From positions 2,542,001 to 2,606,000 of the forward strand of contig NZ_NESP01000001.1 of assembly GCF_003063475.1 (NCBI RefSeq): a stretch of 64,000 bases of DNA, written 5' to 3'. Each line of letters begins with the position of its first letter. Within the stretch, counting starts at the first letter, position 1. Both the position numbers and the translations under genes were made by a program. The notes beneath the pieces were generated by a model that did not search any database, was not told the DNA's origin, and worked only from the letters and a program-made list of their open reading frames with translations. This document shows positions 1 through 9,683 of this stretch, piece after piece. The DNA comes from Limnohabitans curvus. GTDB taxonomy: Bacteria > Pseudomonadota > Gammaproteobacteria > Burkholderiales > Burkholderiaceae_C.

Positions 1-849
1 GGCGCGGTGGATGTGGTGGCGCGCACCATCGGCCAAAGCCTCTCCACCAGCCTAGGCCAGCCCGTGATTGTGGAAAACAAACCCGGCGCAGGCACCAACA
101 TTGCCGTGAAGTCGGTGGTCACGGCCGAGCCCGATGGCTACACGATGATGATGGCGGCCAACGCTTTGGCGGCCAACATGTCGCTGTACCAACCCGCTCC
201 GTTTGATGCCGAGCGTGACTTGGTGGCTGTGTCACTCATCGGTCGTGTGCCTGTGGTGATTGCGGCCAACCCCAATGCGCCCTACACCAACATCAAGCAG
301 CTGATTGATGCGGCCAAAGGCAAGCCCAACAGCATTGCGTTTGGCACACCCGGCAATGGCTCTACGCCGCACATGGCGATTGAGTTGTTTGCCCGTGCTG
401 CTGGTATTGATTTGCAGCACATCCCCTACCGTGGCGGTTCGCCAGCCATCACCGATGTGATCGGTGGCCAGTTGCCACTGGTGGCCGTCAACGCCTTGGA
501 AGTGTTGCCGCACGTCAAGAGTGGCAAGCTCAAAGTATTGGCCGTGCTCAGCCCCAACCGCAGCGCTATTTTTCCGGATGTGCCCACCATTGCCGAATCG
601 GGCTTTCCTGGCTTTGAGGCCTCTGTGTGGTACGGCTTGGTGGCCCCTGCGGCCACGCCCAAACCCATCGTGAACAAGCTGCATGACGAAGTGCAAAAAG
701 CTTTGCAAACCAAAGAAGTGCGCGAGCGCATGAACGCCGTGGGCGGCGAAGTCGTGCCCGGCAGCTCCGAGATGTTCACCAACCTGATTCGCTCCGAACG
801 CCAGCGTTACGCCAAGCTGGTGCGCGAAGCCAACATTCAACCCGATTGA
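1..849 (+). CDS. Tripartite tricarboxylate transporter substrate-binding protein (Bug/TctC family), 5'-truncated
   Basis: The reading frame is open from base 1 and ends at TGA 847-849, so the signal peptide and first strands lie outside the window. The visible part opens with GAVDVVARTIGQSL, the stretch that follows the ligand loop in Bug proteins. It continues with the family's typical segments VENKPGAGTNIA, GTPGNGSTPHMA, HIPYRGGSPAITDVIGGQ and FPDVPTIAESGFPGFEAS. Such periplasmic proteins bind carboxylates, aromatic acids among them, and many are orphans without TctAB membrane partners. The gene lies 16 bases before ligI on the same strand and is probably in the same operon. A role in capturing protocatechuate or a related acid is inference from position. 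Family assignment is firm; the ligand is unknown. Confidence 0.9.
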   Translation, partial: GAVDVVARTIGQSLSTSLGQPVIVENKPGAGTNIAVKSVVTAEPDGYTMMMAANALAANMSLYQPAPFDAERDLVAVSLIGRVPVVIAANPNAPYTNIKQLIDAAKGKPNSIAFGTPGNGSTPHMAIELFARAAGIDLQHIPYRGGSPAITDVIGGQLPLVAVNALEVLPHVKSGKLKVLAVLSPNRSAIFPDVPTIAESGFPGFEASVWYGLVAPAATPKPIVNKLHDEVQKALQTKEVRERMNAVGGEVVPGSSEMFTNLIRSERQRYAKLVREANIQPD

Positions 850-865
850 GACTAAGAGGAACACC

Positions 866-1782
866 ATGGAATTTCAAAAGACCCCCGGCTGGATGGACTG
901 GTACACCGGCCCCAGCAAACCCAAATTCAAATTGCCCGCAGGCGCCGTCGATGCCCACTGCCACGTGTTTGGCCCTGGCCACGAGTTCCCCTACGCACCT
1001 GAGCGCAAGTACACCCCGTGCGACGCCTCCAAGGCGCAGCTCTATGCCTTGCGCGACCACCTTGGTTTTGCCCGTAACGTAGTGGTGCAAGCCACCTGCC
1101 ACGGCGCAGACAACCGCGCCATGGTCGATGCCTTGGTCAGCTCCGGTGGCAAAGCGCGTGGCGTGGCCACCGTCAAACGCAGCGTGACCGACGAAGAGTT
1201 GCAAGCCATGCACGACGCAGGCGTGCGCGGCGTGCGTTTTAACTTTGTGAAGCGCTTGGTCGACTTCACACCCAAAGACGAATTGCTTGAAATTGCCAAG
1301 CGCGTGCAGATGTACGGCTGGCATGTGGTGATTTATTTTGAAGCGGTCGATTTGCCCGAGTTGTGGGACTTCTTCACCGCCTTGCCCACCAACATCGTGG
1401 TCGACCACATGGGCCGCCCCGATGTGACCAAACCTGTGGATGGTCCTGAGTTTGAGTTGTTTGTGAAATTCATGCGCGAGCACAAAAACGTGTGGAGCAA
1501 AGTCACTTGCCCCGAGCGTTTGTCAGTCTCTGGCCCTAAGGCTTTGAACGGCGAACAAAATGCGTACCAAGACGTGATTCCCTTTGCCAAGCGCATCGTG
1601 GACGAGTTCCCCGATCGCGTGATCTGGGGCACCGATTGGCCGCATCCCAACCTGAAAGACCACATGCCCGATGACGGCTTGTTGGTTGACTTTATCCCGC
1701 ACATCGCGACCACCGAAGAACAGCAACGCAAGTTGTTGGTGGACAACCCGATGCGCTTGTACTGGCCTGAGGAGACTTTTTA

Positions 1783-1783
<1 letters not shown>
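866..1783 (+). CDS. ligI: 2-pyrone-4,6-dicarboxylate (PDC) hydrolase, LigI/PmdD type
   Basis: This 305-residue protein belongs to the amidohydrolase superfamily and should open the lactone ring of 2-pyrone-4,6-dicarboxylate to 4-oxalomesaconate in the cytoplasm. The N-terminal metal motif reads VDAHCHVFGP (near residues 28-37). The C-terminal catalytic Asp sits in VIWGTDWPHPN, and strand-end His residues occur in VVDHMGRP. Length fits characterised LigI (about 290-300 residues). AAGAGG lies 6-11 bases before ATG 866. The stop TAA shares its last base with the ATG of ligA. Direct linkage to ligA, ligB and ligC gives the Comamonas pmdDABC order, which supports the specific function over a generic amidohydrolase. 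Confidence 0.92.
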
Positions 1784-3125
<1,342 letters not shown>

Positions 3126-3135
3126 TAACTTTGCG

Positions 3136-3157
3136 GGACAGACCTTCAGCTCTGTCC
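3136..3157 (+). other. Intercistronic hairpin between ligB and ligC
   Basis: The arms GGACAGA (3136-3142) and TCTGTCC (3151-3157) are perfect inverted repeats around an 8-base loop. No T-run follows, so this is unlikely to be an intrinsic terminator. It may protect the upstream mRNA end or tune the expression of ligC; that role is inference. Confidence 0.45.
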
Positions 3158-3176
3158 TCAACTGGAGTAAAAAAAC

Positions 3177-4133
3177 ATGAGCAAAACCATCAAAGTCGCC
3201 TTGGCTGGCGCAGGTGCTTTCGGCATCAAACACTTGGACGGCATCAAAAACATCGACGGCGTGGAAGTCGTGTCATTGATCAGCCGTGATTTAGAAAAAA
3301 CCAAAGAAGTCGCTGACAAATACGGCATCCAACACGTCACCACCGACTTGGCCGACAGCTTGGCTTTGCCCGAAGTGGACGCCGTGATTTTGTGTACCCC
3401 TACACAAATGCACGCTGCACAAAGCTTGGCTTGCTTGAAGGCTGGCAAACACGTGCAAGTGGAAATTCCCTTGGCCGACAGCTGGAAAGATGCGGAAGAG
3501 GTCGCGCGCGTGGCCAAAGAAAAAGGCTTGGTCGCCATGTGCGGTCACACCCGTCGCTTCAACCCCAGCCATCAGTGGGTGCACAACAAAATCAAAGCAG
3601 GCGAATTCAACATCCAACAAATGGATGTGCAAACCTATTTCTTCCGCCGCACCAACATGAACGCCTTGGGCCAAGCCCGTAGCTGGACCGACCACTTGCT
3701 GTGGCACCACGCTGCGCACACCGTGGATTTGTTTGCTTACCAAGCGGGCAGCCCCATCGTCAAAGCCAATGCCGTGCAAGGCCCCATCCACCCAGCATTG
3801 GGCATCGCGATGGACATGAGCATTCAGTTGCAAGCGGCCAATGGCGCGATTTGTACCTTGAGCTTGTCGTTCAATAACGATGGTCCTTTGGGCACGTACT
3901 TCCGCTACATCGGCGACACGGGCACTTACTTGGCCCGTTACGACGATCTGTACACCGGCAAAGAAGAGCAAATCGACGTGTCCAAAGTGGCGGTGTCCAT
4001 GAACGGCATCGAGTTGCAAGACCGTGAGTTCTTCGCCGCCATCAAAGAAGGCCGTGAGCCGAATTCCAGCGTGGCTCAAGTGCTGCCTTGCTACAAGGTG
4101 CTGCACGACTTGGAGTTGCAACTCAACGCGTGA
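3177..4133 (+). CDS. ligC: 4-carboxy-2-hydroxymuconate-6-semialdehyde (CHMS) dehydrogenase, Gfo/Idh/MocA family
   Basis: This 318-residue NADP-type dehydrogenase should oxidise the hemiacetal form of CHMS to 2-pyrone-4,6-dicarboxylate, the substrate of LigI. The N-terminal Rossmann motif is ALAGAGAFGIKHLDGI. The family's EKP triad appears as the variant VQVEIPLADS, as in LigC proteins. The C-terminal sheet carries WTDHLLWHHAAHTVDLFAYQ. The length matches LigC of SYK-6 (315 residues). The gene is the last of the operon: a ribosome-binding ACTGGAG lies before ATG 3177, and an intrinsic terminator follows the stop within 20 bases. Two other Gfo/Idh proteins in this window (18523 and 19611) lack the LigC-type segments. 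Confidence 0.92.
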   Translation: MSKTIKVALAGAGAFGIKHLDGIKNIDGVEVVSLISRDLEKTKEVADKYGIQHVTTDLADSLALPEVDAVILCTPTQMHAAQSLACLKAGKHVQVEIPLADSWKDAEEVARVAKEKGLVAMCGHTRRFNPSHQWVHNKIKAGEFNIQQMDVQTYFFRRTNMNALGQARSWTDHLLWHHAAHTVDLFAYQAGSPIVKANAVQGPIHPALGIAMDMSIQLQAANGAICTLSLSFNNDGPLGTYFRYIGDTGTYLARYDDLYTGKEEQIDVSKVAVSMNGIELQDREFFAAIKEGREPNSSVAQVLPCYKVLHDLELQLNA

Positions 4134-4150
4134 TGCGTTCCTTCATGAAA

Positions 4151-4183
4151 AAAGCGGCTCGGTTTTCCGAAGCCGCTTTTTTT
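4151..4183 (+). terminator. Intrinsic terminator of the protocatechuate operon
   Basis: The stem AAAGCGGC-TCGG (4151-4162) pairs with CCGA-A-GCCGCTTT (4167-4179), with one bulged A and a TTTT loop, and runs into a T-tract to 4183. The preceding A-run makes it partly bidirectional, so it could also end the convergent CHRD lipoprotein gene. Confidence 0.85.
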
Positions 4184-4201
4184 ATGAATCAGCTGTTAAG
4201 G

Positions 4202-4669
4202 CTAGTAGCCAAGACGCTGATGTGTCGGTAGAACTTGTGCCCGAACTTCGCCGCCAGGACTGACTTTGGTGTGAAGGTTCACATACCACTTGCCATCCAG
4301 CAGGTCTTTCGATTGCGCAGTTGAAAGTGTGGCGCTGCCTTTGATGGGGCTTTCAAGAGGGCCTTTAAAACCCAGTGCGACGCCGGCATTCGCGCCGGCC
4401 GGTGCGGGGCCATGAAAATGTCCGGCAACTACTGGACCACTCAAGCCAGCGTAGGTGACGGTCCATGTGAGTTCACTCGTTTGTTTGTTGAAAACTGCTT
4501 CAACTGTTCCTTTGCCCATACTCGGGTTTGACGGAACTTCATTCATGCCGGTGAGTTGACCGCCTAACTTCACGGTGTTTGGGTCACCGTAAACAGATGC
4601 ACAGCTTGCAAGTAGCGCGACGCACGACGACAAAAATACGCGACCCATGAAGGCTTTGAAAGATGACAT
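4202..4669 (-). CDS. CHRD-domain lipoprotein
   Basis: This is a 155-residue secreted protein. The start at 4669 is chosen because AAGGAGA lies 7 bases upstream; an in-frame upstream start would add 15 residues before the signal peptide. The N-terminus is a lipoprotein signal with lipobox LLASC and Cys near residue 23, so the mature protein should be membrane-anchored outside the cytoplasm. The rest is one CHRD domain, with GGQLTGMNEVPSN, GHFHGPAPAGANAGVAL and WYVNLHTKVSPGGEVRAQV. The domain is named after chordin, and its biochemical role in bacteria is not established. It converges on the protocatechuate operon and lies downstream of fumC on the same strand, 62 bases apart. No functional link to either is evident. 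Confidence 0.85.
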   Translation of the reverse strand: MSSFKAFMGRVFLSSCVALLASCASVYGDPNTVKLGGQLTGMNEVPSNPSMGKGTVEAVFNKQTSELTWTVTYAGLSGPVVAGHFHGPAPAGANAGVALGFKGPLESPIKGSATLSTAQSKDLLDGKWYVNLHTKVSPGGEVRAQVLPTHQRLGY

Positions 4670-4731
4670 ACGGTTCTCCTTTTTCAAGGTAGTGATGCTT
4701 GATCGATAGATCAAGCGATTTCATCGTACAT

Positions 4732-6126
4732 CTATTGTTTTTGATTGCCAATCATATTTTCTGGTTTTACCCAACGGTCGAAATCTGCTGCGGACACAAA
4801 TCCCAATGCCAATGCTGCGGCTTTTAATGTGCTGCCTTCGCGCTGAGCTTGCTTGGCAATTTGAGCAGCACGGTCATAGCCAATGTGAGGTACCAATGCC
4901 GTCACCAGCATCAGTGAACGATGGACCAATTCAGCAATTCGTTCACGTTGGGCTTCGATGCCACGCACACAATGTGTTTCAAAGCTCTGCATGCCATCGG
5001 TGAGTAAACGCACGCTTTGCATGAAGTTGTGGGCAATCAATGGCTTGTACACATTGAGCTCAAAATTTCCAGAAGCGCCCCCTAAACTGATGGCGACATC
5101 GTTTCCCAGCACTTGGCAGGCCAGCATGGCCATGGCTTCTGATTGGGTTGGATTGACTTTGCCCGGCATGATCGAACTGCCGGGTTCGTTTTCCGGCAAG
5201 GCGATTTCGCCAAGTCCACAGCGTGGTCCGGATGCCAGCCAGCGGATGTCATTGGCAATTTTCATCAAGGCGATGGCAAGCACCTTGAGCGCACCGTGCG
5301 CAACCACCAAACCATCATGAGCGGCAAGTGCTGCAAATTTATTGGTCGCACTCACAAACGGCAGGTCTGTAGATTGCGCCAACGCAGTCGCCACGCGCTC
5401 ACCAAATTCGGGATGCGTGTTGAGGCCCGTGCCAACGGCCGTGCCACCAACGGCCAATGGGTAAATCGATGTCAGTGCTTGTTGGATGCATGAGGCCGCG
5501 TGCTCTAGCTGTGCCACATAGCCCGACATTTCTTGCCCCAATGTCAGTGGTGTTGCATCTTGCAAGTGGGTCCGACCGATTTTGTAAATCTCATGGAACT
5601 CGTCAGCCTTGGCGCGCAAGCTTTGCGTCAACCGTGCCAAGCTGGGTAGCAAACGATTGGCTATTTCAGTGACGGCCGCTACATGCATGGCCGTTGGGAA
5701 AATATCATTGGACGATTGCCCAAGGTTCACGTCGTCATTGGGGTGAATGAGTCGACCAAGTCCTCGCTTCCCGCCTAGTAATTCAGACGCTCGGTTGGCC
5801 AGTACCTCGTTCATGTTCATATGGCTTTGGGTGCCAGAGCCCGTTTGCCAAACCGACAAAGGAAACTCGTCGGAATGCATGCCCGACAACACTTCCTTTG
5901 CGGCTGCTGCAATCGCGTGGGCTTTACTTTTTGCAAGCAATCCCAATTCGAAATTGACATTGGCGCAAACTGCCTTGACTTGTGCAAGCGCATGCATGAC
6001 TTCAGTGGGCATCTTCTCGCAAGAGATGTGAAAGTGCGCAAGAGAGCGTTGGGTTTGAGCGCCCCAAAGTCTTTCTTCCGGCACCTCGATGGCACCCAAC
6101 GAGTCATGTTCTATGCGTGTTGCCAT
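4732..6126 (-). CDS. fumC: Class II fumarate hydratase
   Basis: This 464-residue iron-independent fumarase interconverts fumarate and L-malate. The superfamily signature is complete as [11 protein letters not shown]. Other fumarase segments are [24 protein letters not shown] and [16 protein letters not shown]. The start at 6126 gives [11 protein letters not shown], the usual FumC N-terminus; an in-frame start 60 bases upstream would lie inside the preceding gene. The gap to the stop of the FAD dehydrogenase is only 4 bases, with no convincing ribosome-binding site, so fumC looks translationally coupled as the third gene of an AroE-like/FAD/fumC unit. That makes it unlikely to be only the standard TCA-cycle copy. 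It could drain C4 acids from ring cleavage. Confidence 0.95.
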   Translation of the reverse strand: MATRIEHDSLGAIEVPEERLWGAQTQRSLAHFHISCEKMPTEVMHALAQVKAVCANVNFELGLLAKSKAHAIAAAAKEVLSGMHSDEFPLSVWQTGSGTQSHMNMNEVLANRASELLGGKRGLGRLIHPNDDVNLGQSSNDIFPTAMHVAAVTEIANRLLPSLARLTQSLRAKADEFHEIYKIGRTHLQDATPLTLGQEMSGYVAQLEHAASCIQQALTSIYPLAVGGTAVGTGLNTHPEFGERVATALAQSTDLPFVSATNKFAALAAHDGLVVAHGALKVLAIALMKIANDIRWLASGPRCGLGEIALPENEPGSSIMPGKVNPTQSEAMAMLACQVLGNDVAISLGGASGNFELNVYKPLIAHNFMQSVRLLTDGMQSFETHCVRGIEAQRERIAELVHRSLMLVTALVPHIGYDRAAQIAKQAQREGSTLKAAALALGFVSAADFDRWVKPENMIGNQKQ

Positions 6127-6130
6127 GGGC

Positions 6131-7906
6131 TCATGAACCGATGTGATGGGCTCGCGCCACTGCGTGTTTGGCTGCCAAGTAGCCAAATGTCACACCGGGC
6201 CCGATGGTGATGCCAGGCGCTGGATAAATGCCCCCCATGATGGAGTGCATGTCGTTGCCGCAGGCATACAGTCCTTCAATGGCTTGGCCTTGTGCGTTCA
6301 GTACACGGGCATCGCCATCGGTGACCAAGCCTGTGGCCGCACCAATGTCACCGGGGTAGAGCGCCACGGCATAGAAGGGGCCTTCGCGCAACGCGCCCAA
6401 ACACGGATTGGGGCCATGCCATGTGGCATCGCCGTTGGCGCGTTGGTAGTCGGTGGTGCCGCGTTGGAAATCTTCGTCGACACCTTTGTCAGCAAATGCA
6501 TTGAAGCGTTCGACGGTGGCTTTGAGTTTGTCTGCGGGCACATTCAGTTGTTGGGCGAGCTCTGTCAAGGTGTTGCCTTGTTTCAAGTACCCATCGGCCA
6601 AGAACGGTGCCAAACCTTTTCCACCGGGGCGAACCATGCCGATGCCATAGCGCTTCAACGCGCCTGCATCGCACACCAACCACGACGGCACGCTGGGCGT
6701 GGTGGCGTGGTGGGCTTGCATGGCAATGCCAAACAAGTGGTACGAGGTGGATTCGTTCAGGTAGCGTTGACCTTGGCTGTCCACGGTGAGCATGCCGGGC
6801 TTGCCGCGGTCCATCACAAAGTGTGGAAACACAGCGGTGCTGCCGTCGGCACGTTGACGTGTGGAGACGGGGGCCCAAAACGCATTGCTCAAACCGCCGG
6901 TGCCGAGTTGGCCACCAGCAAGGAGCGCCAAGTCTTGCGCCTTGCCTGTGTGGCCGGGGCCTGCAGGGCACCATGCTTCTTTGGCGCCGGGCAGCATGTC
7001 TGCACGGCGTGTGGGGTGGCGGTTGAAACCACCGCTGGCCATGACCACGCCGCCTTTGCTGCGCACCGTGCGTTTCACCACGCTGCCATCAGGCAGGGTT
7101 TGTTGCAGTGCCACACCTTGAATGGCGTTGCCGTTTTGCAGCAGTTGTGTGGCTTCGGTGTTGGTCACCAGTATGCCTTGGCGTTGGATGTAGCTGTAGA
7201 GCATGCGCGCAATCATGGCGTTGCCCATGACCAAACGCGTGCTGCGTGGGTGCAGCAGTTTGTCCAGGAAATGGCGCACGATGATGCGCACGCTGTAGCT
7301 GAACGACTTCCAAGTTTCCGTCAAACGCAGCAAATGGAAGATGTCGTCACGGTCCACCATCATGCCGCCGAGCACGGTGAACTCGGGGATGGGGTTGCGC
7401 ACGAGCGGTAGGTTGGGGCCGAGCAATTTGCCATCAAAGGGCTGTGGCTCAATCGCACGGCCACGCAGCACCGAGCCTTCGAGTTCAGACAAATAGTCAG
7501 GGTGCAACATGCGCACTTGAAATTGCAAGGCGCTGTTGGCTTCGAGTTTGGCGACGGCGTGTGGGCCGTTGTCGATGAATGCTTGGCGCAGCTTCGCGTC
7601 CGAGCGTTCACCCACGGCGAGGTTCAAAAACGTGGCCACGCGCTCGGGCGTGTCGTCTGGGTTGACTTCCAGGCCGCGCTTGGTGCCGGGCACCCACGTG
7701 GTGGCTGCCGACAAAGCGGTGGTGCCACCCACATGTGCCATGCGCTCGACCAGCAGCACGCGTGCGCCGTCAATCGCGGCATTCAGTGCGGCTGAAAAAC
7801 CTGCGCCGCCAGAACCAATCACCACCAAGTCCACGGTGTCGTGGTCTTTGAATTGCGACAGGTCAGTGCTGATGCGCTGATGCAGGGGATGCAAGGTGTC
7901 GTTCAT
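6131..7906 (-). CDS. FAD-dependent dehydrogenase of the fumarate reductase/3-ketosteroid dehydrogenase superfamily
   Basis: This 591-residue flavoprotein has an N-terminal dinucleotide-binding motif [16 protein letters not shown] followed by [16 protein letters not shown]. Its C-terminal FAD segment is [26 protein letters not shown]. Family members dehydrogenate a saturated C-C bond next to a carbonyl or carboxyl group, or reduce the corresponding double bond. The best-known relatives act on steroids, but nothing steroid-related surrounds it. The partner gene upstream in the same unit is an AroE-like dehydrogenase, 3 bases away, and a related FAD protein is encoded divergently. I infer that it desaturates a hydroaromatic ring acid; the substrate is unknown. 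No signal peptide is visible, so it should be cytoplasmic. Confidence 0.82.
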   Translation of the reverse strand: MNDTLHPLHQRISTDLSQFKDHDTVDLVVIGSGGAGFSAALNAAIDGARVLLVERMAHVGGTTALSAATTWVPGTKRGLEVNPDDTPERVATFLNLAVGERSDAKLRQAFIDNGPHAVAKLEANSALQFQVRMLHPDYLSELEGSVLRGRAIEPQPFDGKLLGPNLPLVRNPIPEFTVLGGMMVDRDDIFHLLRLTETWKSFSYSVRIIVRHFLDKLLHPRSTRLVMGNAMIARMLYSYIQRQGILVTNTEATQLLQNGNAIQGVALQQTLPDGSVVKRTVRSKGGVVMASGGFNRHPTRRADMLPGAKEAWCPAGPGHTGKAQDLALLAGGQLGTGGLSNAFWAPVSTRQRADGSTAVFPHFVMDRGKPGMLTVDSQGQRYLNESTSYHLFGIAMQAHHATTPSVPSWLVCDAGALKRYGIGMVRPGGKGLAPFLADGYLKQGNTLTELAQQLNVPADKLKATVERFNAFADKGVDEDFQRGTTDYQRANGDATWHGPNPCLGALREGPFYAVALYPGDIGAATGLVTDGDARVLNAQGQAIEGLYACGNDMHSIMGGIYPAPGITIGPGVTFGYLAAKHAVARAHHIGS

Positions 7907-7909
7907 GAA

Positions 7910-8722
7910 TCAGGCCTCCAATAAGAAATTAACCATCAGTTCGCGCACTTGCGCAAACATGTCGGCGCCCGTCACGGTTTTGCAGCCTTTGGCGCGCGCC
8001 GCCGCAATCAACGGGGTGATGGCCGGTGCGGTGATGACACAGCCGACAAACATGTCGCCGTGAATCTTGCTCGCATCGATGGGTGTGGGGTCACTTTCTT
8101 TCATGCCGATGGGCGTGGCGTTGACGACCACATCAAAGCCTGTGGGGTCGGGGCTGCCAAGTGTGAACTTTTCAAGATGGGTGACCTTGCCCAACTTCAA
8201 GCTATTGAGGCGGTCGATCAAGGATTGACGGCGTTGGTCATCGGGGTCGTGAATGGCCAACTCGCTCACCCCCGCCAGCACCAAACTGTGCGCAATGGCA
8301 GAGCCTGCGCCACCTGCGCCGACCAACAAGGCGCGTTTGTTGTTCAACGTGCAACCGTTCTTCTCCATGGCGCGCACATAGCCCAAACCATCGAACATGT
8401 CGCCATGCCAATGGCCTTGCGCGTCGCGTCGCACGGTGTTCACGGTGCCCAGAAAAGCGGCGCGCTCTGACAAGGTGTCGCAAAACGCGGTACAGGCAAA
8501 TTTGTGCGGCACGGTGACGATGAGGCCGTCGATGTTGCGCGCACGCTTGGTGCCTGCCCACCAATCAGTCAAGTCCGCAGGGGTGACGTGGGCGGGGACG
8601 CAGATGGCGTCGCGGCCATGCGATTCAAAGGCTTGGGTCACGCCAAAAGGTGATTTCACTTGGGCAATGGGGTCGCCAACAATGAGGTGAACACGTGTGG
8701 CGCCGCTGTAGTTTTCAAGCAT
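7910..8722 (-). CDS. Shikimate dehydrogenase-like protein (AroE family paralogue)
   Basis: This 270-residue protein has the AroE architecture. The substrate domain carries the catalytic Lys in TVPHKFACTAF and the catalytic Asp in GDMFDGLGYV. The NADP/NAD domain has LLVGAGGAGSAIAHSL and VVNATPIGMKESD. The substrate-anchoring Ser-x-Ser of true AroE is absent: GDPIAQVKSP replaces GxPxxHSxSP. It is therefore probably a catabolic AroE-like dehydrogenase (quinate, shikimate or a similar polyol acid) rather than the biosynthetic enzyme. It heads the leftward unit with the FAD dehydrogenase and fumC, and it is divergent from an IclR gene across an intergenic palindrome. A second AroE-like gene with the same MFDG signature lies at 25723. 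The exact substrate is not known. Confidence 0.8.
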   Translation of the reverse strand: MLENYSGATRVHLIVGDPIAQVKSPFGVTQAFESHGRDAICVPAHVTPADLTDWWAGTKRARNIDGLIVTVPHKFACTAFCDTLSERAAFLGTVNTVRRDAQGHWHGDMFDGLGYVRAMEKNGCTLNNKRALLVGAGGAGSAIAHSLVLAGVSELAIHDPDDQRRQSLIDRLNSLKLGKVTHLEKFTLGSPDPTGFDVVVNATPIGMKESDPTPIDASKIHGDMFVGCVITAPAITPLIAAARAKGCKTVTGADMFAQVRELMVNFLLEA

Positions 8723-8771
8723 GGTGATGAAGCTTTGAGTGGATGAATGTGTCGCAGTTTATCCAAAAATG

Positions 8772-8800
8772 GAATTGCGTTCAACTTTTGAACAAAATTC
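8772..8800. promoter_or_regulatory. Candidate IclR operator between divergent units
   Basis: An imperfect 29-base palindrome lies between the AroE-like gene and the IclR gene. Its core is GTTCAA (8779-8784) and TTGAAC (8788-8793) around CTT. Outer arms GAATT (8772-8776) and AATTC (8796-8800) extend the symmetry. The position, about 50 bases from each start codon, suits control of both divergent units. Assignment to the adjacent IclR protein is inference. Confidence 0.6.
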
Positions 8801-8848
8801 ATTTTTCGTGATAAAGTCCGATCCAACATTCACCAACCACACACCACT

Positions 8849-9664
8849 ATGAGCGGCGTACTTGAGAGAACTTTGGGCATCTTGGAGCTCTTGTCTAGCC
8901 AAGAGCAGGGCGTTGAGCTGGCTGTGTTGGCCGACAAACTCAACATGCCCAAGAGCGCGGCGCACCGCTTGTTAGCCGACCTGATTCGCTTTGGCTACGT
9001 GCGCCAAACGCGTGACATGGGTGAATACGTGTTGACCACCAAACTCGTGTCGCTGGGCTTGACCTACCTGAGTAAAACAGGCGTCATCGACGTTGCACAA
9101 CCCTTGCTCGACCGTCTGGCCGAGCAAACGGGAGAGCTGGTGCGTTTGTCGGTGGTGGACGGTGACCGCTTGATTTGGGTGGCACGTGCACAAGGCGCAC
9201 GCCAAGGCCTGCGCTATGACCCGGACATGGGCAGTATTGCGAGGTTGAGCTGTTCGTCATCTGGCTTGGCTTGGTTGTCCACGATGAAGGATGACGATGC
9301 TTTGGCGTTGGTGTCGCAACAAGGCTTGGGCACGCCGCAAGAGTTTGGTCCCAATGCCCCTAAGAGTTTGAAAGCCTTCCTGAAGGTGTTGCAAGACACG
9401 CGCAAACAAGGCTACAGCCTGACCGAAGAAACCTACACCGCTGGTTTGAACGCCATTGCCGTGCCGGTGGGCTTGGCTGGGCAGTTGCCCATGGGCACCA
9501 TCAGCGTAGCGGGGCCTTCTGCACGTTTGACGCGCGAGCGCATGTTGGCACTTGTGCCTGACATGCTGTCGTATGCAGCGCAGCTGGCCGCGGCCAGTGG
9601 TGCTTCGCCTATGCTGACACGCGGTACCAGCCACGTGCGTTTGCAACCTATTTACGCGGCTTGA
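8849..9664 (+). CDS. IclR-family transcriptional regulator
   Basis: This 271-residue regulator begins with a winged helix-turn-helix (residues about 5-65, with LAVLADKLNMPKSAAHRLLADL as the recognition region). It continues with the IclR effector domain (LAEQTGELVRLSVVDGDRLIWVARAQG and LNAIAVPVGLAGQLPMGTISVAG). IclR proteins of this kind often sense aromatic or hydroaromatic acids. The gene leads a rightward unit: the FAD-NIPSNAP fusion starts 19 bases after its stop. It is divergent from the AroE-like/FAD/fumC unit, with a palindromic operator candidate between them, so it is likely autoregulated and controls both sides. The ligand cannot be read from the sequence. Confidence 0.9.
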   Translation: MSGVLERTLGILELLSSQEQGVELAVLADKLNMPKSAAHRLLADLIRFGYVRQTRDMGEYVLTTKLVSLGLTYLSKTGVIDVAQPLLDRLAEQTGELVRLSVVDGDRLIWVARAQGARQGLRYDPDMGSIARLSCSSSGLAWLSTMKDDDALALVSQQGLGTPQEFGPNAPKSLKAFLKVLQDTRKQGYSLTEETYTAGLNAIAVPVGLAGQLPMGTISVAGPSARLTRERMLALVPDMLSYAAQLAAASGASPMLTRGTSHVRLQPIYAA

Positions 9665-9683
9665 TGGATTGGGACACGCCACG

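Noticed and set aside
6143..7411. Long plus-strand reading frame opposite the FAD dehydrogenase
   Set aside because: It is the antisense of a complete flavoprotein, has no family resemblance and no ribosome-binding site, and is rich in His and Gly as shadow frames in GC-rich DNA are.
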